Of a DNA stretch of 64,000 nucleotides, positions 9,608 to 21,200 are shown piece by piece; the stretch's first letter is position 1, and each line of letters opens with the position of its first letter. The DNA comes from Dactylonectria macrodidyma (taxonomy: Eukaryota > Ascomycota > Sordariomycetes > Hypocreales > Nectriaceae). Location: NCBI GenBank assembly GCA_020744425.1, contig JAGMUV010000003.1, positions 930,001 through 994,000 on the forward strand, given 5' to 3'. The translations under genes were made by a program, and so were the position numbers. The notes beneath the pieces are model-generated. The model did not search any database. It was not told the origin of the DNA and saw only the letters and a list, made by a program, of their open reading frames with translations.

Positions 9608-11215
9608 CGTGAAGAACAAACGAACCGAAACAAGTGAATGACCAAAAGAGTGACTGTTCAGAAACCCAAGAACAAAGCCGCTGCAGTTGGGCGAGGTCCC
9701 ATATATGGAGAACTTCGTCCCCGACTGCCACAACCCCGGACACTTTCTCTACGAGCAGGGTCTTCCATAGCCAGGATTTCGCTTGCTGCCACTCACTTCT
9801 CGTCTATCCCACCGAGGTTCCCACCGAGGTCGGACAATATCGTCAAAGGGTCCAGCTTGTGGGTTCACACGGACATTCCCAGATGGAGTTGACAAAATGG
9901 GCAGATAGGCCTGGCCGAAGAGCTATTGGACGCCTCAAACACTGAAAACAGCTTGAGAGCTTGGGGCTAGCAAACCAGCTGGTGGGTATGTCTTCCAATT
10001 TATTGCTAGCCCGCGTCAATAGTCGAAGAAGCGGGACAGGCCAAGTGCCGAAGCCGTGGTCGAAGTCTTGAGCACAACGACAAAAATATCGAACTAAATT
10101 CTTCCCTGGAAAGTAAGTCAATCTCAACTCGAGAGTGTTATTCAGAGCGACCTAATATAATTTTCATGCCTCACTTCCTTGGAATTATGTGGCTTGGTCG
10201 TGAGTGCAAAGAAAAGAAAAGATGCAGTCCGCCAGTTCCGGGGCTATGGCCAGTGCTGGAATCGATAGCGCCACACGCTAAAAAAGTTCAGCCCGGCTCG
10301 GACAATACCCCTGACTACGGCAGCCAGCTTGCCACTACAGCAGCCATCGCGGCCGCCTCGTTGCACCTGATGGGAATCTTTTTTCCATCTGCGAGCTTTG
10401 ATGGCGTCCAGATTCTCGTCCGTCAAAGCCGGACGCGCGTCTGACAGCGGAAATTATATCAGGGGACTAGCTAGCCTTTCATAAGTCCTCAACGGGCTAC
10501 TCGTAGCTTATCTAGCGGCCGTTGCTAGTCAAAACACTCCGATCTAATTCTCTTCATGTTCCATGAAATGCATTACTACGTAGAGGCATCGACTTCTCTA
10601 TGAGACACATGCGTCTCGGTAATCGCGAAAGCCTAGAGTTTCCAGCCAATTCGTCAAGCCATTTATTTTCCAAAATTGAGCACTTGTTTCTTAGTGTTGG
10701 TGGGCGAATATTCCTCAGTCGTAGTTCTAGTCGTGGAGCTCACGAAAAAGAAGCTTGAGAGAAGTGGTGGATGAAACACGACTAAACTAAAGCAAGCCTC
10801 AATTAATCCCAAGACAAGCCTCTCCCGTACTTATTAAACACGGTGCTGACGCATTACGTGGCCCTCAACTAGTCAGTCAGCCACTCTGCCATGCTGACGC
10901 GAGCACAATTCCCCTACAATCACCGCTGTCAAGTCCTAACAAAATTCGCCGTCATTTAAGTGACATGCTCATTGCGTTTCACAGTCATACGCAAGCTGCA
11001 ACATATTCAATGGAATCCACGCACCTCCAGACACATTGAGATACTTTGAAGCCGATGTCACTTCGAATCTCCTCACTTAAGCACCTAGGCAACGCAAGTC
11101 GTCTCTGTATTAGTCGAACTATGTTGTAACTCTGAATCTAAGACAAGTAATTGTGGAAAGATTCATGCATGAGACGTTTCAATACTATCAGCCCGATCAT
11201 GGCTTCATCGTTCAA
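9608..11215. other. Spacer between PAN/CBM gene and HRI1 gene
   Basis: The left end is the upstream region of the PAN/CBM gene, and the right end is 3' of the HRI1-family gene. Short open frames, for example around 10166-10444, look random and lack domains. I see no RNA gene or repeat of note. Confidence 0.4.
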
Positions 11216-11990
11216 CTATTCCCCAGAGACCTCAACAGCCTTCCAAGCATTGCCTCCAACGTCTACCACCTCGCCCTTCTTGACTTCCAGCGCATCATCC
11301 AGGACCTTTTCACAAGGCAGTACACCATCCCCCATTCTGATTGACCTCTTCCATCCCTTCTCTGCCTTCCACTCCCAGCGCTCCGCCGTAATCAGGTCGC
11401 CCTCTCGCAGAATACCTTGACAGCACTGGCCCAGACGGACCACTGATCCACGGCCTCCTGTCTCCGTCTCTATTTGTAAAACGATAGACTTGACCCCCGC
11501 GCTAGACGTAGGAGTCGGGTCCAGATCAAGCCACACTTCTTCGTACGCCGTGTCCTTCCCTGTCGCTGGGTTTACCATGCTTCCCGTCTCGAGAGTCGTC
11601 CCGTCTGGCTGCGGAAACATGTCGCCCTCGTCGGTTGCATTCTCGGGCTCGGTAGTGCGTGAGTCAATCCAATGCTTCCACTGCGAACGCCGGATCTGCC
11701 CGCCCTTGCCATCATCTCGCATCCAAGAAGAGGACGTGCCAGCGATGCCCCATTCCAGTCGATCCACTGAAAGCGCCTCTGTTTTTGTGAGCAACTGCTG
11801 TATGATACAATTGTGTGGCAGAGTGGTCACCTTCTTGTCCGCTCCAGCTCTTTTGGTCGCCCTCCGTCGGACGGAAGATTCTCAGATCCACGAACCGGCG
11901 CTGCGGGGATGTGACGACGATGGTGGATGTCGGCTCGCTCGCCTCGTCCGGGAGCCATCGGATATGTTCTCTAAGCGAAATACTGCCCAT
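11216..11990 (-). CDS. HRI1-family protein
   Basis: The model has two exons, 11831-11990 and 11216-11778. The 52-nt intron (11779-11830) has donor GTGACC, a CTCAC branch-like word and acceptor CAG. The join gives ...SWSGQEEALSVDRLEWGIAG in one frame and a 240-residue product, about the length of yeast Hri1. The start MGSISLREHIRWLPDEASEPTS, then RRFVDLRI and later TYEEVW-like and WxWxxEKGWKRSIRMGDG segments, resemble the two lipocalin-like halves of the HRI1 family as I recall it. Yeast Hri1 is a soluble protein of unclear molecular function, reported to associate with the casein kinase Hrr25. Family assignment is by remembered resemblance, so the symbol is left blank. No lesion is seen. Confidence 0.7.
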
Positions 11991-12441
11991 GCTTGATAAT
12001 AGATACTATGAGATAGTGGTGTTTCCTCTGGCCTAGTAAATAAATTTGAAGAGTCACAGTTCCGGATGTCGGAGTGTGGATGACCAATGATATGCGATAT
12101 GGAGCGGGGTGAAGCATCAAGCCACAGGCATCTAGTCTGCAGTGGAGTTCAAATCCAGCTCCTGGTACAATTGGAAAGCTATCCTAATCTAGGAATTTCC
12201 TCTCGCCGCTTTTCATATCCACCTATTTTAATAAGCCCTGTCAAACTGTTATGACTAAATTCTGGGTATTGTCTTAGAGCAGCAAGCCAAACTTGCCCCA
12301 ATTCTCATTGATCCTGTCCATACACCACATCAAATGGTAACATCAAAACTGTCTTTGATATTCGTAGATGAGCTCCCGGATTGTAGCACCCTCTTTCCCC
12401 TCTATGTCGTATCCAGAACAAACTTCAAATCCTACTAGGTG
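11991..12441. other. Spacer between HRI1 and SNF2 genes
   Basis: This 451-bp AT-leaning stretch holds the HRI1 upstream region (right of 11990) and the 3' flank of the SNF2 gene (left of 12442). I see no open frame or repeat of note. Confidence 0.4.
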
Positions 12442-15400
12442 TTAGTGCGAGGTTTTCATGTTGTCAATCACACCTACGTCAAGCAAACCCCTAGCATCCA
12501 CGTCGGATGTTCTATCGAGGGATATCTTTGCAATTCGACTTTTTTTCTCCTGCAATTTGACAATATTCTGTGTCGAAATGTGAGATTTTTGAAGAATTGG
12601 CTAGCATCACGGCGTTACCTGCTCGACTGTCTTCTCAGTGATGTACTTCACAATAGTCACAGTTTGTTTTTGTCCCATCCTAAGAACCCTTGCGATTGCT
12701 TGTGCCTCCATCGCTGGGTTCCAATGTGGCTCAATAAGATGGACTCGATTGGCATTGGTAAGTGTCAATCTGGCAATAGTTAGCTGCGACAACTTGGAGG
12801 GTTTGTTGATCGTACCCAACGGCACCTGAATCGATAGTCATGAGAAGAACGGATGCCCCGGGATCCTCTCTAAATTTGGACAATATCGCTGTCCGATCCG
12901 CTGGTTTGACTCGGCCATCTATTTTCAGTGACGTTATCCCTCTTTCTAGCAGCATTTTATCCAGAGTATCCAGCGTCAATCGCCATGATGAAAATACGAC
13001 GCTATACGGTCAGAATATTCCAATAAGAAAGCAATGGTTCTTACCTCTTGGAATTGAAATTTGAACATGAGATCTCAAGGTTCTGGACGACGGCGGCGAG
13101 TTTCGATGAATGGCCCACCGTCTCGGCCATTGAAGCTGTATTCGAGATAGGCGAGGCGGTCGACGTTCTACTCAAAGGGATAAATGCACTGCTATCCTGA
13201 AAAGGTAGCTGCATCTCGCAATCTTGAGCGGGACTTGCTGAACTGTTGAACAAAGTTCCACACATTGGACATCCATCAATTCCATCAAAAGTTTCCATGT
13301 TCCCTTCCGTGATATAGCAAAAGTCGCAAAATTCGTTCCCAACCGTTTGAAGTACCGCTTTTGGTTTTGGTCTTCTTTTCAATGAAATCAACGGCTTCTG
13401 GCTTGGAGCTCCCTGTGGAAGTGTGCCGTGATTGCAAAGCCTCCGCAACTTCATGATCGTGGAGAATAGAATTAATGACTTGTTCTGTTTTTGGTTCGAG
13501 CAAACCTGCATGTCGAATTCCTTCTGGCAGTTTTCCAGAATTCTCTGGTACTCTGCAGACTCTTGTTCAGTTTGAACGACTGAGACAGACTCTGTAACGG
13601 AAGGAGGGAGGTTAAGGCACACTTCAGATCTGCGGAGACAAATGGTGTGTAGAAGCAGCCGGAGGTTTCTGAATTGATTTTGGTCCTCGCTTCCATTCCT
13701 AATGGGATCCATAATGTGCTTTTCGAAGAGTTTAGAACTCATGAGAGGAGCGTGGTGGAGAAACTTCATCAGGGATCTGAAGTCATGCATACTGTTTTGG
13801 ATAGGTGTTCCGGTTAGACACCACCGTCTTTCCGCAAACAAACTCTCTGCAGCCTTAAATACTTCGGTGTTTTCATTCCGAATACAATGTGCTATCAACT
13901 CTTAGCAATCTAATTCGCATCTGAAGAGCAGTTGTAGTCTCATCAGTCCAGTCTCTTACCTTCATCGAGGGTGACCCGAAGCCACTTAATAGTTTGCAAA
14001 ACTCGCCTGCCTTTCCAATCAGCAGCCAGAGTATGGTAAGTCGTCAGTACTATATCGTACTTGGTGAGTGCTTCAGTCGTTTTCGCACGGCCAAGTCCAT
14101 AAAAGTTGCCAACTTCTAAAATGTGTGGCTGAAAGTGCCTAGCTCGTCGAGAAAGTGTCAGCCCCTGTTCTAGAACAAGTAACAGCGTAGTTATACCTCT
14201 TGATTTCAGAATCCCACACATCTAATACCTCTGACAATAGATTAGTACAGTCGGCTTTGGTCATCTGCTCAGACTCACGCTTTGAGGGGAGAACCACAAG
14301 TGTAGAGTTGGTGAACTCACTAGTAGTAAGTCCACATGCGTTGGGATTTATTGGCTCATTTGCAATTGATTTGTAGCATGCGATCGCACTCAGCATAGTC
14401 AAGGTTTTCCCCAATCCCATCGCATCCGCAAGGACACCTCCGAGGCATGGGGAGAGGTGTGGAAGGAGACTTGTACAGCAAAGTGTGTTAGCGTCTGGAC
14501 GCATTTTATCATCACTTTCTTCGTACCTCTTATCCATCAAGTTCACAATATCACAGTTCATCTTATGACAGAAGCCCGGGTCTTCTCGACTGAGGATGAA
14601 TTGAACACCTTTGGTTTGATGACTGCATTTAATAATTCAGCCCGCAGTCCTCGTGTAAGTAGGTGCGCGGTCGTACCTTTTTAGATGTGTATCAGCCAAG
14701 AGGCTTTCTACAATGTGGTCGACGTCATGTTTTCCCGAAATAGTGATGCTCGCATCATTTCCCGAAGATTCAAGTGCACTCTCAATTCCCTGTGAGATGC
14801 GTGAACATCTTGAATCCTCTTGCCTAGGCCCAATCAGGTGGCGCAGATCTGTCATTCTTCCATCGAAGTAGAAGTAATGAGGGTTCAAATACTGCACACC
14901 TTCCTCTAGAAACAGAGGATGCTGAAGGTACGCGGAAGTATCAGCGAGTGCATCTCCGACAGCTTCAGCCAACCCTCCGGGCCCAAGGATGTTGATGGTC
15001 GCATCGATTATGGTGGCTTTTTTTGTCCTTTTTCCAGGGATCTTGTCCATACTTGCAGAGTGGATGACCGCGGTGAGCGAGGTATCTTGGAATCTTTTGA
15101 CTGCTTGAAGGTAGGATGCAGTGATAGCATCCAGCTCAGCGAAATTGTTTTCAATACCCCCCGCGGTGTTGATCAGGAAATATCGGTTTTCGCGCATCGC
15201 AACTGGAAAAAACTGGAATCTAGACCACGGGAGGACTGACGATGCTGGTCTATCAATGAAGCATGACTTGATCTTTGCATCAAATAGCTGTTTTCAATGT
15301 CAGTGAATGCAATTGAAGGCACAGTCGAGTGCCAAACGCCAGCCATGCTCACTGCTCCATAACAAATTGTTTCACTGCTTGGCGGTGCTTCTTCCATGGA

Positions 15401-15568
15401 CTCATCTGAATCCTCGAGATCGCAATATTCAACTCTTCCGTATGCATCTTCATTCTTACCATTCGCAATCTCCTTGGTGGTTTGCTGGTTCCCATGGTGC
15501 GAATGCTGCGACCGTTTCGCCGGCCCTTCACGTTCCGCTTCCTGCCTCGGACGCTTCTTTGGACTCAT
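12442..15568 (-). CDS. SNF2-family DNA-dependent ATPase, Rad5/Rad16/HLTF-like
   Basis: A nine-exon model reads cleanly: 15353-15568, 14677-15287, 14279-14622, 14197-14230, 13960-14138, 13045-13891, 12816-13001, 12619-12769 and 12442-12567. It sums to 2694 nt (897 residues). All introns have GT-AG ends, and one has a perfect TACTAAT branch site (14231-14278). Helicase motifs in order are: HQTKGVQFIL (Q-like); motif I DAMGLGKTL; motif Ia TLVVLPS; IVLTTYHTL; motif II DEAH, whose Ala codon is split by the intron at 13892-13959; motif III CLTGTPIQN; LRRSE; motif IV VVFSSW; motif V TIDSGAVGLTLTNANRVHLIEPHWNP; motif VI QAIARVLRMGQ. Between the two lobes only CDFC and CPMC remain of what is a RING finger in Rad5/HLTF, so ubiquitin-ligase activity is doubtful. 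A 57-nt in-frame stretch (14470-14526) has splice-like ends and could be optional. Role: nuclear ATP-driven remodelling or translocation on DNA. It lies head-to-head with the NLR-like gene. Confidence 0.88.
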
Positions 15569-15963
15569 GCCAGCAAGCTAGGCAGCGCTCAGTGCCAGTT
15601 TACTTGGTAAAAGAACGCATGGGAATTCTGAAGCAAGCTCCTCAGTCGGCTCGAGCTGATGATTATCCACAGGTGACGCGAGTGAGTCGGCCAGCTTGGC
15701 TTGTGTCGATTTGGGCTCATTCTGCCTTGGGAGACGAGTTACGCGTGGCGGAGGCGGTGTGAGACATCTGAGACATGTGGCGGCTTTGCATTGGGGCAGT
15801 GCTTGGGCAGTGTTGGGTAAGAAGCAAAATGCAATCAGGCTGTGGCTTGCTCGAATTGTTTGCCCACCACCCGCCCCCAACTGGAACGTTTCCCCTCTCC
15901 GGCCCAGGCATCTCCAGAAGGGACTACTCTTCAGATCAACACCGTACTCAAAGTACCGAAATC
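15569..15963. promoter_or_regulatory. Shared divergent promoter of SNF2 and NLR-like genes
   Basis: The start codons of the SNF2 ATPase (15568, minus) and the NLR-like gene (15964, plus) are 395 bp apart and point away from each other. The gap has no intervening open frame with domain content, so it must carry both promoters and both 5' leaders. A cytosine-rich tract (about 15862-15890) lies on the NLR side. No TATA element is obvious. Confidence 0.6.
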
Positions 15964-18900
15964 ATGGCCGCCAACACGAGCATTAGCTTCACTAGGTCAT
16001 TAGAGAAGTTCCGTCAGGAGCTCTCAGACGATCAAAAGCAGCAGTTCTCGACCACCGGCCTTGAGGAAGTGAAGCGAGCAATGCAGCAGATTCAGGATCA
16101 AATCGGTCCTGATAAGAAACTGCGCAACTTCACGCGCCTTAAAAAATTCTTTGAGGGCATGAAGCAGATGGAGGAGCTCGTCAAGATCTTTCTTCAGGTC
16201 CACGAGGTCGTGGCATTCATTTGGGTACGCCTCGTCATGGTGCCCGTCACAGTTCCTTGCTAATGCGGCACAAAGGGCCCTATCAAATTCGTTATGATGG
16301 TAGGAGTGTCCCTTTTATACAGCGATATGATAAAAATCTGACTTCTCGCCTAGATTGCCGCGACGAGGATCGATATTCTTGAGTTAGTGCTGGGAGTTTA
16401 TCAAGACATCGGCGACATGCTTGATGGGCTGGGGAGGTATCGTCGAATATTCAAGAGACATCCTGAGGCCAGGGGAATTCTTGAAACATACTTCGATGAT
16501 GTCCTTCAATTCCACTCTGGAGTGTTGCATGTGTTTTCCAAGCAAGGTAAGTACCTAGTTACTAAACTAACTCGGGTGTCGGGCCAAAAGTCTCCATGCA
16601 TTCACACATTTATACTGGGCATAGACCAGTAATCTTTACTTAGTACTAAATATAGAGTAAGTTATATAGTTTTCCCCAGCTTATGTGCTATTTTATGGTC
16701 ACTTTCAGCAGCCCTTATATATTAAATTAGGGGAAGGATCTTGGTGTATTGATGTCAAGTCTTAATGTAAAAGTGGGAGTACACGGAGACTTTTGGCCTA
16801 AGACTGTACGAAAGAAATACTAACCTTCTTTGAAGGCTGGAAGCGATTTTTCAGCTATGCCTGGCCAACGTTCAAAACTAGGTTTCGACCCATCATCGAC
16901 AGCTTGAAGCGCCATCGCGCGTTGTTATCTGATGAAAAACTGACAGTCGTCATTGACGACGTCCAAGAATTGTCAACTGATTTCAACGATAGACTGGCGG
17001 AAATACGCGAGGCCATCAAGGAGAAGAAGACAAAGCACCAGGATTCGGTCTTCAATCGAAAGGCTCAGGTCAATGCAAAAATCGGCCCTCTTGACTATGA
17101 ATCAGACCAGCGAACGGCTTCGAAGCAGCGATATGTGACTTCTGGCACCTGGGTGCTGGAAGATCCCAGATTCACAAAGTGGGCTGAAGGAAACATGGCC
17201 CGCGATAACATCCTTTTCCTTCACGGTATCCCGGGCTCAGGCAAGACAACTCTCGCTTCATGCATCATTGACCATATGAGGTCTAAGAGCCACAAGCTGA
17301 ATGGTCCGGTGGCCTTCTTCTACTTTAAACACAACCTCCGCGAAGGCACTCGCAGAACCAAGGGTGAAATGTTCCGTGCTATTCTGGCACAGCTACTCAC
17401 GCAGGATGATGCTCTTTTAGAGTATATGCACCACCAGTGTGCAGACAAAAGCAAGGCTGAGATTTCGCTGGGCCCGTTTCTCGAAGATTGCATGAAACAT
17501 TGTTTAATGAATCAGAAGCGAGTCTGGATCATCCTAGATGGCCTTGATGAGTGCGATGAGGAATACGACACCAACAAATTGGAATCAGAGCAAGTCATCA
17601 GATGGTTTCAAGAAGTGGCACTTCCTCTAAGCTGTCAAACTCGTCTCCTCATATCGGGGCAACGAGATGGACATATCGAGGCCATGTTGTCAAAAGCTCC
17701 TGAGATTAGTCTTGACACCAGCCAGCGGCATTTTTGCGATATTGAAGGTTACACTAGGTCGAGGGCATCGCTGATCAGAGAAAGATTCTCGTTGAACCCG
17801 GACGAGGAGCTCGATGTTGTCACTAAGGTTTCTTCGGTTTCGAAAGGTAATGTCACTACTCGAACCAACCTTGTAGAGTTTCACGCCTAACATCCCGTTT
17901 AGGAATGTTTCTCTATGCAAAGATTGTGTTGGATAACCTTCTTTGTCAAGAGTCACCTGCAGATCTTGATGATGAGCTTACACAAGACAACTTCCCCCAG
18001 GGACTGGATGCAGCGTAATAAATCCGTCCGGTCTTAATGATTCATAGATCTAACTATATTTTATAGGTACGAACGAGTTGTGATACGAGTCCTCGACCGA
18101 CCTTCGCCTGCCAGAAAGAAGTCTGTGGCTGGCATCCTAGGTTGGCTCGTCTGTTCGGCAAGACCCTTGCGATGGAGAGAGATTCAATCCAGGTTTTGCA
18201 TCAACCTCGAAAATTCAACCTGCAATTTCAGAAACAGACGGGTAGACAGTTGCAAAATCATTTGCGGTTCCCTGGTTGAAACCGAACCTTGCGAATACCA
18301 TGAGGACTCGGTGACAGAGCAGAACATCAGGCTAGTCCACAGCACGGCAAGCAGGTGAAGACATGCCCACACTCATGATGTCTTAGCTGTAAACTAACTT
18401 TCATTCCAGATACCTCATTAATACCGGTAGGGTTAGACTGGTTGAGGAACATGCCAAGATGGCAATGTACTGTTCTCAGTATCTTACCACTCGTCCTTTT
18501 TCTCAGGGACTTGGGGCAAGCACGATCGAGGAAACTGCTTTGACTGGTTACTACGGCATTCTCGACTACGCTGTAGAATACTTGCAACATCATACAGAGG
18601 CTATACTCTTCAACGATTCCGAGCCCGGTGCCCAGTTCCAAAAGAACGTCACCAAATCTGTCGAGCACCTCTTGGAGACTTTCAGCTCGTATGAACCAGA
18701 TGAAGGAAGGGATCTCGCTACGAAGAAGAGAGCCTTACTGCAGAGAATGACAGAATGTTTGGGTTCTGGAAGTGACTCCTCTAGCATCCTATATCGAGTT
18801 ACGACCATCCGGAAAATGATAGAAGCCATTGATCCTTCTGGATTAGATGATCACGAACGAGCAGCATTCCTAGACCTCAACGGACTTGAAAGGTTCAAAT

Positions 18901-20270
18901 GTCCACGAATACAGTGCTCGAAGTTCGCATCCGGTTTCGAGGATCAGACAAAGCGAGACTTGCATGTACGCGAACACGAAAGACCCTTCAAATGCCCTGT
19001 CGAGGGATGCTATGCCCGGGTCTTAGGCTTCACTTCGGAGAGTGATTTGGTGAGCCATTCTCGGCGCTTCCACACTGAATCATCAGATTTGGACCTTTTC
19101 TCGAAACCGAGACGAAGAGAAATATCCGATATGCATTCTGCAATTTCTCGAGGTGATCTTGAACAAGTGAAGATTCTTCATAAAAAAGGTCATTCTCTGT
19201 TCAAACCTATAGGTTCGACTCATGTTCAGTCTCCACTAGTCGTGGCGGTTAGAAAAGGGCAAGCCCGTATCTGCGAATATCTCCTGCAGCAGGGCGTGAA
19301 CCCAGCGTCCATAGTGTGGCGCAAGACTTCGCCGCTTGGAGAAACAGTCAAGCAGAAAGATACTGAACTCTTCCATCTTCTACACAGCTATAGCGATATG
19401 ACCGAGGAGAGTCACTTTGTGGATATGGTGTCACTAGCCATTGTTGAAGATTGCGGTGATATGTTGGACTCTTTATTGGCGGCTTCATCAACAAAGTATG
19501 TCGGACAAAATCTGGGCCGAATCTGGGATCAACTTATGCATCTTAATGGATGTCTCGGTAATTCAAGAACAACGTCAACCTCGATGCTCCAAAGAGTCGT
19601 CCAACTTCAGCATCATATGGTCAGTCGGGTACATCCAAGTTTGTACACTCCGGACGGGAAGACTTTAACTCACCATCGCATGCGAACCGCGGGGCTTGCA
19701 TCGAGAGAACTATTTTCCACCCTTTGTTCCCCTTCGAGTTCATCTTGCGACACAATTCTAGAGGAAGCGTGTATTAGGGAAGCGTGGGCCGTCGCAGAGT
19801 GCCTGGTAGACTTAGCGACCCCTGAGCTATGGAGTCTTACACATCGCAAGATTCGAAGCACACCTCTACATACCTTAGCAGGTGTTTTTTGTAAGGGTGG
19901 CTTTGACGAGGCCTGCGTTAAAAACCTGGCACAAAAACTCATTTTGTTAGATCAGGGGATGTCTGTCAATATGAAAGACAATGACGGGAATCTACCGCTC
20001 CACATCGCGGCAAGGCAGGGTCACGGTATTTTCGATCTCCTAGTAGAGCACACGAAGAATCTACATGAACAGAACGCGAGGGGCGAAACAGCTCTGAAGA
20101 TTTTAGTGCATTTTGGGCGAGTTGCTCATGTTAGGCAGCTTGTGGAAAGCGGTGGTGTTGACTTTAACACGGATATGAAGGCGCTCCTGGAACTAGTTGA
20201 CAAGTGCCAACGGCCAGAGGCTAGAATGGAAATTCGAAATCTTCTTCTAGGTTCACGAGGCCCTAGTTAA
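15964..20270 (+). CDS. NLR-like STAND protein: N-terminal domain, NACHT, C2H2 fingers, ankyrin repeats
   Basis: The seven exons are 15964-16224, 16276-16299, 16354-16546, 16836-17846, 17903-18014, 18067-18354 and 18410-20270. They sum to 3750 nt (1249 residues). The second exon is only 24 nt (GPIKFVMM) but is needed to keep the N-terminal domain continuous: FIW-GPIKFVMM-IAATRID. Residues 1 to about 250 resemble the helical N-terminal domain of fungal STAND proteins (Goodbye/DUF7708-like). The NACHT NTPase follows, with Walker A GIPGSGKTTL near residue 290 and Walker B VWIILDGLDECD near 390. A winged-helix-like segment (GILGWLVCSARPLRWREIQ) comes next. Near residue 790 there are two C2H2 fingers (C-x4-C-x15-H-x3-H and C-x4-C-x15-H-x4-H). 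Ankyrin-like repeats run from about 870 to the end, the best being NDGNLPLHIAARQGHGIFDLL. Likely role: cytosolic nucleotide-switched receptor in non-self recognition or programmed cell death. The ligand is unknown. Intron 3 is abnormally long and carries a MITE-like element. Confidence 0.88.
16582..16798. mobile_element. MITE-like element with terminal inverted repeats, inside NLR intron 3
   Basis: Within the 289-nt intron 16547-16835, GGCCAAAAGTCTCC at 16582-16595 is matched by its exact reverse complement at 16785-16798. Extending inward, the two ends agree at about 26 of 31 positions, and most differences are transitions. The enclosed 217 bp is AT-rich and has no open frame. The other introns of this gene are 51-56 nt, so the element accounts for the excess length. 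No clear target-site duplication is visible: TA follows the right end but does not precede the left. Type assignment (DNA-transposon-derived, non-autonomous) is inference. Confidence 0.7.
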
Positions 20271-21200
20271 CGATCAGAGAGCAGATTTGTGGAGATGTAT
20301 ATATGCTAGAATATGGCAGAAGGGGGAAGAAACTCGAATCGGAGCGGGGGCATATAGGGCGAGCTTACGGAGTTACGGATGGTATTGAGTAAGAGCCTCA
20401 CTATTCATATAACCATAGAAGTCTTATTTCATAGCTTTTCTTGCATAACATACTTTATGGTAATATTCTTGAACCTCTCTCCCTAACTCAGGAGCTTTTA
20501 TGATTAAAATGTGCTTTGCGCTTAGGCTAAGGTCTTGCGGGTAAAAGAGTTTGTACTTCGTGGAAGAAACAAAAGGTTACGCGATCAGAGATTTATAGTT
20601 ATGCGAATAGTAATCCTCTTGACCAGCTGTAGAATACTGCATGTCACAAGTGTAAACGGTAACCTTAGTACCGGAGACTTCATACTTTGAGTCAACATTG
20701 TTTGGCGTCTCTCCACCACGATGTTGTCTAGTACCCGCTGATGATACACATTCTGACATCTCCCACTGTCTTTATCCTCTGATCTTTGTCTTCTCTACTT
20801 AAAAAGCCCATCCAGGCATCATTGTCTCGTTGCAATGCGTCGTCTTTCTTTCTTTCGTCTTCCATGTTTCTTTTTTGATGTCCCGAATTGACTAAAAACC
20901 CTGAAGCCAAACCCTCGCCTGAAAACCCTCTTCCCCTCGAGTATATAACATGCCCTCGACTTAACTTCCCTCTTGAATATATGCACACAAGTCAGGGTTG
21001 CATCTCTCGCACCCTCCTTTCAAAGAAAAAGACAGAGCACCTAGTCCATGAGACGAAAGCATGCTACTAAAATAAAAAAACACAAAAAGGCACGACTCCA
21101 ATTCAAAAATGCCTTTACGATTCTTCTTATCGCTGGCGCCACTGGTACTGACCAGCTGGGAGTAAAGCGGTGTAGTTGCAAGCACAAGAAATGAAAGAAA
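20271..21200. other. Convergent 3' flanks of NLR-like gene and 764-codon frame
   Basis: About 0.9 kb of AT-rich sequence separates the two converging genes. It should hold both 3' untranslated regions and terminators. Short open frames on both strands look random. Confidence 0.4.

Noticed and set aside
14139..14221. Apparent loss of the SNF2 DEAH box and frameshifts in the helicase
   Set aside because: All the apparent breaks disappear once canonical introns are removed, and the summed exon length is a multiple of three.
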